A DNA stretch of 64,000 nt from Tuctoria greenei (taxonomy: Eukaryota > Streptophyta > Magnoliopsida > Poales > Poaceae): contig JAYESD010000005.1 in assembly GCA_036927565.1 (NCBI GenBank), positions 149,867,196 through 149,931,195 of the forward strand, read 5' to 3'. The notes beneath the pieces were generated by a model, which was not told the DNA's origin, did not search any database, and worked only from the letters and a program-made list of their open reading frames with translations. Of this stretch, positions 21,722 through 33,130 are shown piece after piece. Within the stretch, counting starts at the first letter, position 1; every line of letters starts with the position of its first letter. The position numbers and the translations under genes are program-made.

Positions 21722-22351
21722 TCCACTAAATGCCCATGCTGGACATTCCCTCGTCTTCAGCGGAGCCAAACGATTGGTCAAGAAGTTTGTAATCGCCATC
21801 AGGGAAGTCACCCCTCCTTCCACGCAACTCTGGATCTTTGATAAGATCGAGTTGTACTCCTACAACAGCTTCAGGAGCACCTCCCAGGAATCAGTGTCGG
21901 TAGTGGGAAGGCCTTCACGTAGTTCCAGCCTATCTTGACAATCCACCCTTATGATTACCCAGTCCTTCTTCTAGCCATATCACTTCCTGGAAGGAAATGT
22001 CTTCAAGTACTTGAAGGGAGAATTCTCGCACTTCACAAAGTAGTAGAAGCCACGGAACTCATTTCCTTTCCTGGTTGTGTGGACAGTGAAGAAGGCCCGG
22101 AAGAGCTCGATGCAGGGTGGCACACCCACCCACATCTCGCAAAAGTGGACGAATGTCACCACCAGCAAGGAGTGGGGGACGAGATGGTGGAGCTGCAACC
22201 CGTATAAGTACGGCAACATCAGCAAGAAGCTGGAGAACGGTGGGATGAGTCCCACCATGGCGAACGCCGAGAAATACATGATCTCGCCGGGGCTTTCCTT
22301 CTTGAAGGGGAGCTTGCCGATGTGAATTGAGTTGTTGAAGGAATCACTCAA
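21722..22351 (-). pseudogene. additional ORF of element F (PF04195-like), fragment
   Basis: The minus-strand frame 22351-21980 reads IGKLPFKKESPGEIMYFSAF, then FVHFCEMWVGVPPCIELFRA, the same signature as element A's additional ORF, and ends FKYLKTFPSRK at a stop. A second frame continues leftward with VIIRV..DRLELREGLP and a segment matching A's LKRREKLAWAL, before the cut at 21722. The ORF is antisense to the element, as in A. Confidence 0.75.
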
Positions 22352-22941
22352 CTACCCCATGTAGGTGTGAAGTCTCGACAACTTGGTGTCATTCTTGATC
22401 CTGCTACGGGGATGTCCTAACTCCATCGCCGCAAGGTGGAGCCAAAGTGGAATAAGTGTTGCAAGGGAAGAGAGCTCTAAGTGCAAGATCAAATGAAAGT
22501 GTCAGGAGTTCTCTTCCCGTGCAAACTTTCTCCCTTTAGTAAGCCTCCGCAACGCTTGGCTGGAAATTACACCCGGACCCGATTCACAGATAACCTCGTC
22601 AATGACAAGGGGGCCCGAGCCCACTTTGTTAAAATGTCGCACTAGGTGAACCATTTTCATGATGCGAAGTTGGAAGCCCGATGGCGGCAACCAGGCAAGG
22701 CTAGAAAGATTACGCTGGGAATCAATACGAACATCATATTGGGAACCGGAGACCTTCAATTGCATGAGGTCCGCACGCCAAGATCCCACTCACCATATCA
22801 AGAAGTGCCATGTGGCGATGACATAACTGCATGATGTCGCTTCAACCGCTCAAGAAAAGACTTTGGAGCAGCAACGCAGGAATCGATGATGGCCCCACCT
22901 CCGGTAGCATAACCTGTCCCAGACGTGGGCCTAGGGGCCAC
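22352..22941. other. noncoding region of element F between additional ORF and 3' LTR
   Basis: No supported ORF. It ends with GTGGGCCTAGGGGCCAC (22925-22941), a polypurine-like tract directly before the LTR. Confidence 0.55.
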
Positions 22942-23789
22942 TATCGGTACCCTGTGTACCTAGTACCCCTTAGTACCATAAAGAAAGTCATGGAGTTCCT
23001 ATGTCCATGTGGCAGACGTTCGAAGCGGATACACATCCCACGATATAGGATCAGCCTTCCTTCATAAGGTGGCTCTGGTGTTGCCACGTGTCCCGACGAG
23101 CCGAACCCGCCTCCCACGTTTGGGTAGCTCCGGTTCTGCCACGAGCCCTATGGGGCCGGACCTGCCTCCCTCCTCAAGGAAGCTCCAGCACTGCCATGTC
23201 TCTAGTGGCACCGGACCTATCCCCTAGTAGATCGAAGCTCCAGAGCTTCCACGTGTCAATACCCCGGACCTAAGTCTACAACAAGAAGACAACAATATCT
23301 CCAACAAAGTAAACATTCAAGGGCTATTAATTGGCTGTTACAAGACCTGGTTAACACATCATTAATGATATATTAATGAGGCACGATCAGAGGATTTTCA
23401 ATAACGGTAACGCTGCTATTAAGGCACATTATCACACTATTAACCACCCTTAACACCATAGATCATGTATAGCGCAGTCTATTACAGCTGGGGCCACCTG
23501 TCGGGCTAGGCAAAAACTGTAACAGCCAGTACTTGGCATATAAAAGGGCTGAGCTGCACGGTATAAGGACAACTACGCTCATATGCTTCCAAGATCATAC
23601 ACAGTCATACTCATACAATCAACACACACCACATGGAGTAGGATATTACGCTCAGGTGGCCCGAACCACGTAAAACTCCCGGTGTTCACCTCTTGCCCTT
23701 GATCTTTACTCGTGCCCCAACAGAATACGATCCTCCGCAGACTACTTCTTAGTAGTACCGGGGGAAGTGTCCCAGTCCACACTTCGACA
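22942..23789 (+). mobile_element. 3' LTR of element F (848 bp)
   Basis: It starts TATCGGTACCCTG (A's LTR starts TGTCGGTACCCTG, so the second base has mutated) and ends CACACTTCGACA. The middle is rich in GCTCCGG..CCACGTG words like A's LTR. A TATAAAAGGGC box is at 23539-23545. It is in the opposite orientation to A's LTR. Confidence 0.8.
23539..23545 (+). promoter_or_regulatory. TATA box in the LTR of element F
   Basis: GGCATATAAAAGGGCTGAGC, at the position matching the TATA of element A's LTR. Confidence 0.55.
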
Positions 23790-24103
23790 CATTCATATAG
23801 CCAAATGGCATTTTTATTTTTATTTTCTTATTTTTTTATTTTTTTAGAGTCCTGAGCGAGGATGAGAGCCCGTGAGCACCCCGCCCTGGCGGCAGCTTCA
23901 TTGCCCCCTTACACGGTGGCAACCTCACCACCCCCTTCCATTCCAAGCCCCCGTCCTGCCTCCCCTCCCATTCCAAGCCCCTGTCCTGCCTCCCTTCACC
24001 TCGCTTGCCTCCATAGCCGCACTCCATCGTGATCTCTAGATTCAGCCACCCTGCAGCTTCCTTGGCCTGCCCTCGTCTCCTGCCAACCCCAACAGCTTGA
24101 TCC
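23790..24103 (+). other. T-rich junction and probable LINE 5' untranslated region
   Basis: After F's LTR comes CATTCATATAGCC and a T-rich run to about 23847. From about 23848 the sequence is C-rich (GCCCGTGAGCACCCCGCCC, then repeated CCATTCCAAGCCCC units at about 23935-23990). I take this as the LINE 5' UTR. The exact LINE start and its target duplication are not clear. Confidence 0.45.
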
Positions 24104-25739
24104 CATGGACTGCACCCTATTCTCCGCTCTCATCAGTACGGGTAAGGGGAGTAGGGGCTTTGCGTCTTTAGCTGAAGACTATGAATGCTCCCTCCTTCCG
24201 GTGAGTCACGCGGATCGCTCTGACTCTGATGATGATGGACTCCTCCTATCATCCACCTAGATGTGCCTGCCCAGCCGTATATCCATCCTACCAGAAGATG
24301 CCTCAAAGATGATAAGCTTGCTGATGTCAGCCGCTGGTGAGAAAGGTTCCCCGTCTATATTAACTCCGGTCATCGTTTCCATGTCCATGACTCCTGGAGA
24401 TCGAGATGGCACCTGGCGTATCTCTCCTACTCAGGAGCCTTCAACCATGCTGCATGCTAAGGCTTCACTGATGGAGTTGCCTAGCCAAGATAGGGAAATA
24501 TCATTAAGATCCCTCGCTTCAATTAAGGACTCATCGCACCCTGCAGCATTGAAGGGGTGGCAGTAACTTGGTGCCACGCCTCTGGCTCCGCAGGGACTGT
24601 AGGACCTCGATGACGTGCATCCAGTGGTAGGCTGTGGTCTACAGCTTTAGCGGCCTAAGCGGAGGGGCTCAAAGCCCTTTTTGACGGTCACTCCACCAAC
24701 CCGGGCTTGCTCGACATCTCGACGACATTTGTTGGCACATTGGAATTATTGCTTTCACAGGATTGGAAGGAAGCTCGCCAGAGGCATCAGATTCCCAGCC
24801 TTGACCAACCCAAGACCAAGATGGTCCGTACCATGGCGAGGAACTCCCTACTCCTGTCAAATGAGTTTAAAAAAACTGTAAGGGCGCTATTGCCGTTTCC
24901 TTGACAAAGACCAATTCATTTCGTAGTGTCAATAACCTCCTCGGTGCGTCCCATGCCTCCACTGTGGGCACACCGCTCGCTGGTGACCCGAGCCTCTCTG
25001 CTGCAACGGACTGCACTGCATCCATGCGAGACTACTCTCCCCTGCTCCCGACATCAAAAGCCAAGTGATATTTCCGCCAGTGCCCAAGGCTCTCAACTGC
25101 TCCAAAGCAATCCATCCCAGAACCTCCTTCAAGGACGCCCTCTATCAGCAACAGAAGCCTGAGATGAACACCACCACCCAGAAGGAGAGCACCCTCCTCG
25201 CTCCAGCTCGAAGGTCATTCCACACACAGTTTGTGGCTCTCATCAGTGCCACGATGGTTGCTGAGAAGGCGCGTCTTCGCTGGCTCCTTGTCATCCTCTC
25301 GACGGTTGGAGGGCGCCACGGCACGGCTGCAAGCAATGTTCGCCATGCCATTCACCAGCAGCTCGACACCCCCTGTGGTATGTCTCGATGGATCACCACG
25401 ATGACAACTCCTTCGTGCCCCATCTTGAACATTTGGAGCAGTGTGCTCAGGTCATCCTGTGGGGCAGTGTCTATGCCGGTGGTGCGGAGTTCTGGGCGTC
25501 CCCCTAGAGTTTGGATGCTACCTCTCAAGGCACGACCTTGCTATTTCATGTCAAGATCATCATTGAGCACCAGCCATTCTTCGCGTGATCGGTCAAGGGC
25601 GTCCGACAAATTCTGGGAGATATCTGCCTCTTTGATCACTTGGATCGCGCCGCTGCTGCGGAAGCCAAACCAGACGAGTTTGGCTTTGTGGATTGGATAT
25701 CTGACCCCAACCTTCTATCGTGCATGAATACTGTCACAT
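24104..25739 (+). pseudogene. LINE ORF1, 5' part
   Basis: The likely start is the ATG at 24104 (MDCTLFSALISTGKGSRG). Several frames are used. The last ~60 codons before the element-B insertion show the ORF1 core of plant LINEs: an IIEHQPFFA..SV-type segment, then RQILGDICLFDHLDRA and FGFVDWISDPNLL. Stops and frameshifts are frequent (for example TAG at 24258, TGA around 25587). ORF1 proteins of this clade bind RNA in the retrotransposition complex; that role is family knowledge. Confidence 0.62.
25735..25739. repeat. target site duplication CACAT of element B (left)
   Basis: CACAT directly before the 5' LTR start at 25740 is repeated at 52307-52311 directly after the 3' LTR. Keeping one copy leaves the LINE ORF1 frame intact. 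Confidence 0.9.
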
Positions 25740-25866
25740 TGTAACACCCTCGTTTTCATGCATCATGCCTTGCATACACTCATATACATGTTTAGCATTA
25801 ACCCACAACAAGAGGAACGAGTTCAAAATTGATTTGGAGCAAAACCGCACGTAAAATGTAGGAAAG

Positions 25867-26190
25867 TGCAGACTAGTCCGATTTTACTGAGGACTAGACC
25901 AATTTCTCTCTGACTAAAAATGGACTTGTCCGTTTTTGCTACGGACTAGTCCGATTTTGCCTCTGGAAACCTTCGGACTTGTCCGATTTTGTGCGGACTA
26001 GTCTGATATTCCAAGAATCCTTGAAAAATTGCTATGTCCCTGGACTTTTCTGGACTAGTCTGGTGTTCCAGCGTACTTGTCCGATTTCCTCTCTGACTAA
26101 AGTCGGACTTGTCCGATTTTTGGCCAGACTTGTCTAATTTTCTCTCTGGACATTTTCGGACTAGTCCGGTCCTTTCCGGACTTGTCCGAT
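25867..26190. repeat. palindrome array in B 5' LTR (copy 2)
   Basis: About twelve units, such as TCGGACTAGTCCGG (26157-26170) and CGGACTTGTCCGA, in the same order as copies 1 and 3. TCTCTCTGACTAAA spacers recur between units. Confidence 0.8.
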
Positions 26191-26357
26191 ATTTTGCGAC
26201 TCTGAGTTGTTCTTTTGTTTTATGACTTTTTTCTTGGGTTTCACGTTAAGTGGGCCTAGGGATGTCGTGCCTAACTCTTTTAGAGCCCATGTGGGACTCT
26301 AAACCGGCCCCTACTCCTCTCAAACTCAAAATCCATCTAACCCTAGCCCCCCCCCTC

Positions 26358-26365
26358 TATATAAA
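26358..26365 (+). promoter_or_regulatory. TATA box of element B 5' LTR
   Basis: CCCCCTCTATATAAACAACCCC, following a C-run. The same box is at 50148-50155 in the 3' LTR and, reversed, at 11802-11809 in copy 1. Confidence 0.65.
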
Positions 26366-26486
26366 CAACCCCAGCCCTTGGCTTCACATCTATTTGCCAC
26401 TTTTCCACCCCTCAAAACCCTAGTTCACGAGAGCCACCATCAAGGAGGGAGGAGGAGATCCCAAGGAAGAAGAAGAAGAGGAGGAG

Positions 26487-26491
26487 GAAAC
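26487..26491. repeat. target site duplication of element C (left, GAAAC)
   Basis: GAAAC lies before C, and AAAAC (42655-42659) lies after it: four of five bases match. The uninterrupted 3' LTR of B reads GGAGGAAACGAAAGAGG at this site. Confidence 0.8.
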
Positions 26492-29400
26492 TGTGGGGAC
26501 CGGAATCCCGACATCTGAGGATCTCATCGGGTGGTGTCGTGCGATGCGACACCCAACAGTATATAGGAACAGAACCCGAATAAAATACAAGACAAAGTCT
26601 TTAGTTTATAATACAGCGGAAGTTTTACAATACTAGCGGAAGTACAGAAATATATATATCATAGCTACGCTCTCAGCACTAGCTATGCAAAAGCAAAGTT
26701 ATCCATGCCTTGGATACTTTGCACTAGCAACACTCAATCACAGCGGCGTGCAGGGTTCCCATTCGGCTATACACCCTGGAGGGGGTGCAGCCTAATCATC
26801 AAACCCTTCATCAATTGTATAACCTACAAAAACTCGTTAACTGCAAACGTGAGCATAAGGCTCAGCAAGACTAACCCGTCTCACTAGACATATGCAAAGG
26901 GGACACTAAACATAGGTAAGGTGAAGCATAAATGACTCGCCTACAAGTGGATCCTTATAATCAGGTTTTATGTAGCAAATGACATTCTCCAGGCACGGCA
27001 CATCATAGGCTCCACAATCAAACAAGAAACGCTTTACCGATGATATGACATGCCCAGAGCACATAATGCTATTACAGCTAAAGTATGGGGAAACTGTAAA
27101 CTTTTAATTGCACTATCTCTAAATCATACAAGGTTGCAAAGCAATTATAATTCAATACAATATAATTTTCTGGTTTCTTTAGTATTTACTACGTTATGGC
27201 GCAGTGAAAAAGTGGTACTCTATTACTGCAAGGGACAATGATTGCAATCAGGACACACCCTGACAACACGACACATACGTCGTTCGGAAGTGTCAGCGAG
27301 CACACCTGTACCTACATAACACTTCAGTACTAGGCGTATATGGCCACCTTTCACAAGAAACCCGAACGCCGATCCCGTCTCACCTCCGCAAATAGAAGGT
27401 CTCCGCACGGAACACCTCATGTGTCCACCGACCGGTTTACACCTTACTGTCCTCAACGCACCCTTATCGATGGTGAGTTAATGGGCCTCGACACCCCAGT
27501 TATCGAGTTACATCAGTTTACTGGATTCCATATGTCCATTATGTCGCCAGTACAATTCAAGCTTGTCCAAAGGGGCCGCATACAGACGGGCCTTAATCGA
27601 CACAGGCAGGGCTACGCGATCGAGACTCAATTCTCGCCGCTTCCTATCCATTCTCTGCCCGGTCTCAGTTTCATTATATTATGCCATTTTCTATCTAACC
27701 AATCATGTGATATATGTCCTATATCTCTCGCGAGTAGATTCCAACTACTCGACTTCTACTGGATTTCCTATGCATTAGCAAAGCAGTTACTACAGGTCAA
27801 ACTAGAACTCGTTTCAACCAATCCCTTGGATTTTTGGTCATGCATGTGGAGTATCAATCATCCGAAATGTAATGCACAATTCATATACTACTCATCATAG
27901 TGATAAAGTAAAATTTTATAAACGACTTAAATGCAAACCGGGGCTTGCCTTATTGCAGGTCAGAGTCTGAGTTAATATTTGGGAGGTGCTCTTCCAAGGT
28001 TTCTGGATCCTCCTCGACTTCGGTCACTATACGATATGCATAGAATACGTATATGAATGACTTTGAAAAATAATTATTACCAAGACCATGATTTAATTTA
28101 TGGTGACCATTATGTGATAATGACCTAATTGACTTTGGAACTTTGAAGGTGGATACTAGGGAATATGATAGAAACTCTTGCAAACAACAGGAGATGATCA
28201 AAGTAGATTGTGGTCTCCAAAATTATGGCAAGCAATTAACTTCCGAAAATTCTAGAGAGGAAACTGTAGCTCGAACATAGCTAACAGTGGATAATCAAGA
28301 TAGAGGAAATTGTCTTTGTTCTAACAAAATTTGTTCCATAAGTTTCTAAGCTTTGGTGAAGGAGTTATTGTATTTCTAAGTTGGCAAGAATTTCTGGAAT
28401 TATCTTATAATTGAATTGTTAGCCATTTAATCAATATTCAGTTTGTAACTGAATTATGACTAGGATAGTAAGTCAATTAAATCCAAGATTCTTACAGGAT
28501 CTAGTTTACGACCAAAGGAAGGTCCAGTCCAAATTTGGGACATAATAAAGCCACTGAACCTATTTAAAAATTCAATAACTGAAAAAGGTAATTGAACTAT
28601 ACAGAGGGTTAAACAGGTGCAATGGCTCCCAAACTTTTTCTGTTAGTCAAGAATAAGACGTCGAATTTTATGTGAATTTTGGAGATTTTTCCAGTGGCTA
28701 TCTTATCTGGAAAAATTGTATTTGCATTTGAAAAGATTGTTTTCTACAGAATTTAACTCTGAGTTTCACAGAACCTAATTGGTACTGATAGAAACTAGAG
28801 CTCAAGGGCTTTCAAACAAAACTTGTTTGAATATTTTTGGAGCATCCCACTGAAAGATATTGATTTTCAAACTTTGGAAATGGTTCTGCACCAAAAGGGA
28901 AAATTCATCTTTTGAATTTGCCGCCAGGGCCCACTGGATTTAAAATCATCCAATCAGGGGCATGCCACACTGGGGATTATAAAATTTTCCACACTGGATA
29001 CTTATCCACAGACTGATCCGGGCGTGTTGCGTTCACTGGCAGGTGGGACCCGCGAACCCGGTCTTCTTCCACCTCGAGTCATTGCTCGGACGGCGGCATT
29101 CTCACTGGCGCGCGGCGGCGCTTTCGCTGGCGATAGCCTCCGGCCTACGGGAGGCCTCGGGACTCGCCGCTCCCACATATTTTCGCACGGGGAACATGAT
29201 GGACTAGCTCCCGATGGCAAGGGGTGACCGGAAAACTAATCCCGATGGCGGCGGCGGGGGTTAGGGTTTCGGTGAAGTGGAGACCTTTGATTCCCAAGCT
29301 AAACTTCTCGTTCGAAAGCTCGGGAAGCATCGTGGATGCATGGGGAAGGTCTCAGGAGGGTTTAGAGCTTGTGTCATAGCCGGCAATACCGAAGTCGACG

Positions 29401-30657
29401 GTGAACTGAGCGTTAACAACGGCGGAAGGGGAAAACTTGAAGATCTTGCTAATTAGCCGATGGTTCTTTCTGATTTTTAGAGGGAAGGTGTGTTAGACTA
29501 CATGGATCATGTCCTCTAACTGGACCGAAGAGATTTTGTACATGCAATCGGAATTAAACCGACGATCTAGCCTCAACGTGATAAAAGTGCTTTGGGATTT
29601 GAAAGAATACTAGAGCTAGGATGTATGATGGGGATTCAAGCTCAACTAGAAGCTGCACGAGGTCGTTGCGCACCTTTTTGTTATTGACTTAAGACGATGA
29701 GGGTGCCTGTATTGACAGGGAGGCTGCGTGGTGTCAAGCGGTACGGGGTGATCGCGGCGGCGATGAAAACTGGTGCGGTGCGGTGAATGGGTGAGGACTC
29801 CGTCGACGGGGGGGGGGGGGGGGGGGGGCTTTTATAGGCGCCACTGCGGTAGATAAAGACGTCAGGGGGGCAGCTGGAGGCGACCGATGCCGACGGCGAG
29901 CTGGCGCATGCAAGCGTTGCGGTGTCGACCGGGGGTGAGAAACAGAGGCGGTGAATCGGTTTCACTGCCCGACCTGTGGGCCCCACACCTCTCCCTTATC
30001 CATTTCTCTAAATTCTAGCTTAAACATTGTCCAAAAATTCCCAAACATTACAGGTAGACTAAGAAAAATATGGGGAATTCAATTCTGCAATCAGAATTCA
30101 ATTTGGACATAGTTTGCATCAAATTCAAATTTAAATTTGAATTCCAATATGGGTATAAACCTTGTTGAAATAAATAGTAGCTGAGGTCCAAAAATCTCCA
30201 AACTTTGATATCAAGTTCCCTGAACCATAAAAGGCCTTAGAAAAATTTAGGGGTTGATTTGGGCAAAGTTTAGTGCAAAGCTAAATTTGATGTCGACGCA
30301 AATTGAATCCTTTGTTCATGTTTAAACAAATGGAAGATGTACTTCAAAAATCTTGAAATTTTTCTGAGAAGCTATTTAGATATTTAAGAGTCCAAGGAAA
30401 AAATTGGATCCTTGGATTTGAATTTTTTTGGCAGGGCCTAATATGCATAGCAACATAATCAAATAACATTGGTTTTGATTTTTATACTGCTGCCATATAA
30501 TTTTCCCTAGCCATTGCAATCAATAACTTCGCAACTTTGTAGAAAGGAAACTTTTTGGTGAGGTCAAGCTTATGTGCAAAATTTTGTTGCCCTTCATTAT
30601 GTTTGATAAACCACTTGTGGTTGAACTTCTCATCAAAGGAAAAAGTGGGATTTTACA
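26492..30657 (-). mobile_element. 3' LTR of element C
   Basis: Plus-strand ends are TGTGGGGACCGG and GGGATTTTACA. The sequence is AT-rich except for a GC-rich block at about 29010-29960. A minus-strand TATA box (29829-29836) is followed by an expanded G-run on the plus strand (29811-29828). No protein with support is encoded; short ORFs shared with the other LTR are in a nonfunctional context. Confidence 0.9.
29811..29836 (-). promoter_or_regulatory. TATA box and expanded homopolymer in C 3' LTR
   Basis: The minus strand reads CCTATAAAAGCCCCCC. The C-run directly after the TATA box is about 18 bases here. In the other LTR (41812-41833) it is a short, mixed G/T stretch, so the run expanded in this copy. 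Confidence 0.6.
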
Positions 30658-30670
30658 CTCCTCCCCCCTT
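30658..30670 (-). other. polypurine tract of element C
   Basis: The minus strand reads AAGGGGGGAGGAG directly before the LTR start TGTAAAATCCC; this primes plus-strand DNA synthesis in LTR elements. Confidence 0.8.
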
Positions 30671-30718
30671 AAAAGAATCTAATCCTGAGATTACAAAGGA
30701 AGGACAAAAGATAAAGAT

Positions 30719-31900
30719 CTACTGAACATGTGCCGCTAACAATTCCGGATAGTTCGTTTTTAGATATTCCTCGCTTTCCCACGTGGCTTCTTTAGCACTT
30801 TGGTTGCTCCACAAGACTTTGTAGAAACACAATGTGCGCCTTCTAGTGGTGCGAGTTCTCTCGGCAACGATCTGGGTTGGATGCTCGGAATACGTAAGAT
30901 TTGGCTGGAGGGTCTCGAGATCCTCAATACGTATATTCGTTGGGACTTTGAGACATTTCGGCAACTGAGAAATGTGAAACATATTATGGACCCCTGCCAG
31001 CAATGGCGGTAACTCCAATTGATATGCCACAAGTCCGCATCTTTTGATTATTGCGAACGGCCCAATAAAACGTGGGGCTAGCTTCCCTTTCACTCCGAAT
31101 CGATGAATTCCTTTCATCGGGGATATCCGGAGCTAAACTTGATCCCCAACCTCGAAGTGAAGAGGTCGACGTCGTTTGTCCGCATAGATCTTTTGACGAG
31201 ATTGGGCGGCTTTGAGATTTGCTTGGATGATGCCTACTTGCTCTTCGGCTTCTTTTATCAAGTCAATGCCATATACTACTGGTTCACCAGATTCGCACCA
31301 GTTCAAGGGTGTGCGACACTTTCGGCCATAAAGAGCTTCATATGGTGCCATCTGGATGCTAGCCTAGTAACCGTTGTTGTACAAAAATTCTGCCAATGGT
31401 AGATGATCATCCCAATTCCTACCATGGTGGATGGCATAGGCACGGAGCATATCCTCTAGCACTTGATTCACCCGTTCGGTTTGTCCATCAGTCTAAGGAT
31501 GATAAGCCGAGCTTCGAATTAGTTTGGTACCCAATGCATCATGGAGATGCTCCCAAAAGCGAGCGACGAAAATAGATCCACGATCTGAAATGATAGTGCG
31601 GGGTACACCATGTAGACACAATATTCTGGAGATATAAAGTTCTGCATACCGCTTTACATCATACTTGACACTGACTGGTATGAAATGAGCTGATTTGGTC
31701 AACCGGTCAACGATCACCCAAATTGAGTCGTGCTTATGGAGAGTGGGAGGCAATTCAATAATGAAATCCATGCTGATATCCTCCCATTTCCAAGCTGGTA
31801 TGCTTAAAGGTTTAAGCTGTCCAGCTCCCTTCATATGTTCGGCCTTAACTCGTCGACACATCGCATTCGGATATGTATTTTGCTACTTCTCTCTTCATCC
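30719..31900 (-). pseudogene. integrase and chromodomain of element C
   Basis: Integrase core: WEDISMDFIIELPP (first Asp), TIISDRGSIFVARF (second Asp), then a TAG in place of a Gln-type codon at 31493-31495, followed by the segment with the catalytic Glu (about 31450-31490). The region continues with MAPYEALYGRKCRTPLNW and a stop after VGDQV. The end (30719-31117) has IGPFAIIKRCGLVAYQLELP, VFHISQL-type FHISQLPKCL and a chromodomain-like FYKVLWSNQSAKEATWESEE. All three catalytic acids are visible. Stops at 31493, 31376 and 31133 break the frame. Confidence 0.85.
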
Positions 31901-33130
31901 GAGTCCACCAGAACTTCTTTCTCAGATCTTGGTACATTTTGTTACTTCCCGGATGAATGGAATACTTGGATAAATGAGCTTCATCCAGTATCTTCTTCTG
32001 AAGTTCCAGGTTTCGGGGTACCACTATACGGTTTTTAAACCAGAGGGTACCTTCATCGTCACATCAGAAACATTTCATCTCCCCCTTCTCCATTCTTTGG
32101 CGAATGTGCGACATCCCTTTGTCCTCCTTCTAAGCTGCCATAATATCCTCCTTGATAGTAGGAATGAGAGCTAGGTTGTAGAGTGCCCCATATGGAACCA
32201 AGTAGAGACTCGGTTCTTCTCTTCTTCCATTGAGGTAATGGAAAGATTGTTGACACGGGACTTGCGACTCAGAGCATCTGCGACTACATTCGCTTTGACT
32301 GAATGGTAGTGGATCTCAATCTCATAATCCTTGATTAACTCCAACCATCTACACTGTCGCATATTTAAATCTTTTTGGGTAAAGATGTATTTCAAGATCT
32401 TGAGATCGGTGTAGAGATGTACTAAATTACCCAGTAGATAATGTCTCCACATCTTTAATGCTAGTACCACAAATGCGAGTTCTAGATCATGAGTCGAATA
32501 GTGCTGCTCATGGTTCCGAAGCTGCCGTGATCCATAAGCGATCACTCATCTATCCTGCATCAACACACATCCTAAACCAATTTCTGATGCATCACAATAC
32601 ACATCAAAAGATTTGGTTGTGTCTGGCTGAGCTAATACTGGTGCCGTTGTGAGGTGTTTTACTAATGCTTGAAAACCTGCCTCACATGCCTCAGTCTATA
32701 CATACTTCGTCCCCTTCTTTAGAAATTCTGTCATTGGTTTAGCTATTTTGGAGAAACTGGGAATGAACCTCCGGTAATACCGAGCTAAACCTACGAAACT
32801 TCGAACTTCCTGTACAATCTTTGGAGACTCCCATTTGAGGACTTGCTTGATCTTGCTTGGATCAACTGCAATCCCTGCTGCTGATATGATGTGCCCTAAA
32901 AATGGCACTTGGCTGATCCAGAATTCACACTTGCTGAACTTAGCATATAGCTGGTGGTCCCGTAATCGTTGAAGCACGATACGCAAGTGTTGAGCATGTT
33001 CTTCTTCGGATTTTGAATACACAAGTATGTCGTCAATGAAGACCACGACAAACTTGTCCAATTTTGGCATAAACACCGAGTTCATGAGATACATGAAATG
33101 AGCCGGTGCATTGGTCAATCCGAAGGACAT
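31901..33130 (-). pseudogene. RT C-terminal half and RNase H of element C
   Basis: RT: MSFGLTNAPAHFMYLMN, VVFIDDILVYSKSEEEH with the FIDD box intact, LGHIISAAGIAVDPSKI and YYRRFIPSFSKIAKPM. A TAG at 32696 and a TGA near 32546 interrupt the connection to RNase H. RNase H: first Asp in YCDAS at about 32610, STHDLELAFVV (Glu), LYTDLKILKYIF (Asp), and VKANVVADALSRKS (last Asp). The zinc-binding half of integrase to the left (31901-32170) is degenerate. Confidence 0.85.

Larger units (their letters stand above)
21722..23789 (+). mobile_element. element F: 3' end of a plus-strand Tat-lineage gypsy element related to A
   Basis: It holds a reverse-oriented additional ORF fragment, a ~590 bp untranslated stretch, a polypurine-like GGGCCTAGGGGCCAC and a 3' LTR. 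The stretch at about 22440-22560 matches 100-190 of element A in reverse complement (AAGCGTTGCG..GCTTACT). F therefore shows what lies beyond the left edge of A. The left end is cut at 21722 by the Sirevirus LTR. No pol is left. Confidence 0.82.
25740..26491 (+). mobile_element. 5' LTR of element B, first part
   Basis: It starts TGTAACACCCTCGTTTTCATG and holds the palindrome array (25867-26190) and a TATATAAAC box (26358). It breaks at 26491 inside an AAG/GAG-rich stretch, where element C is inserted. Confidence 0.9.

Noticed and set aside
23790..23850. Poly(A) tail of another LINE (T-rich run read on the minus strand)
   Set aside because: The run is interrupted and there is no LINE 3' sequence on the minus strand beside it.
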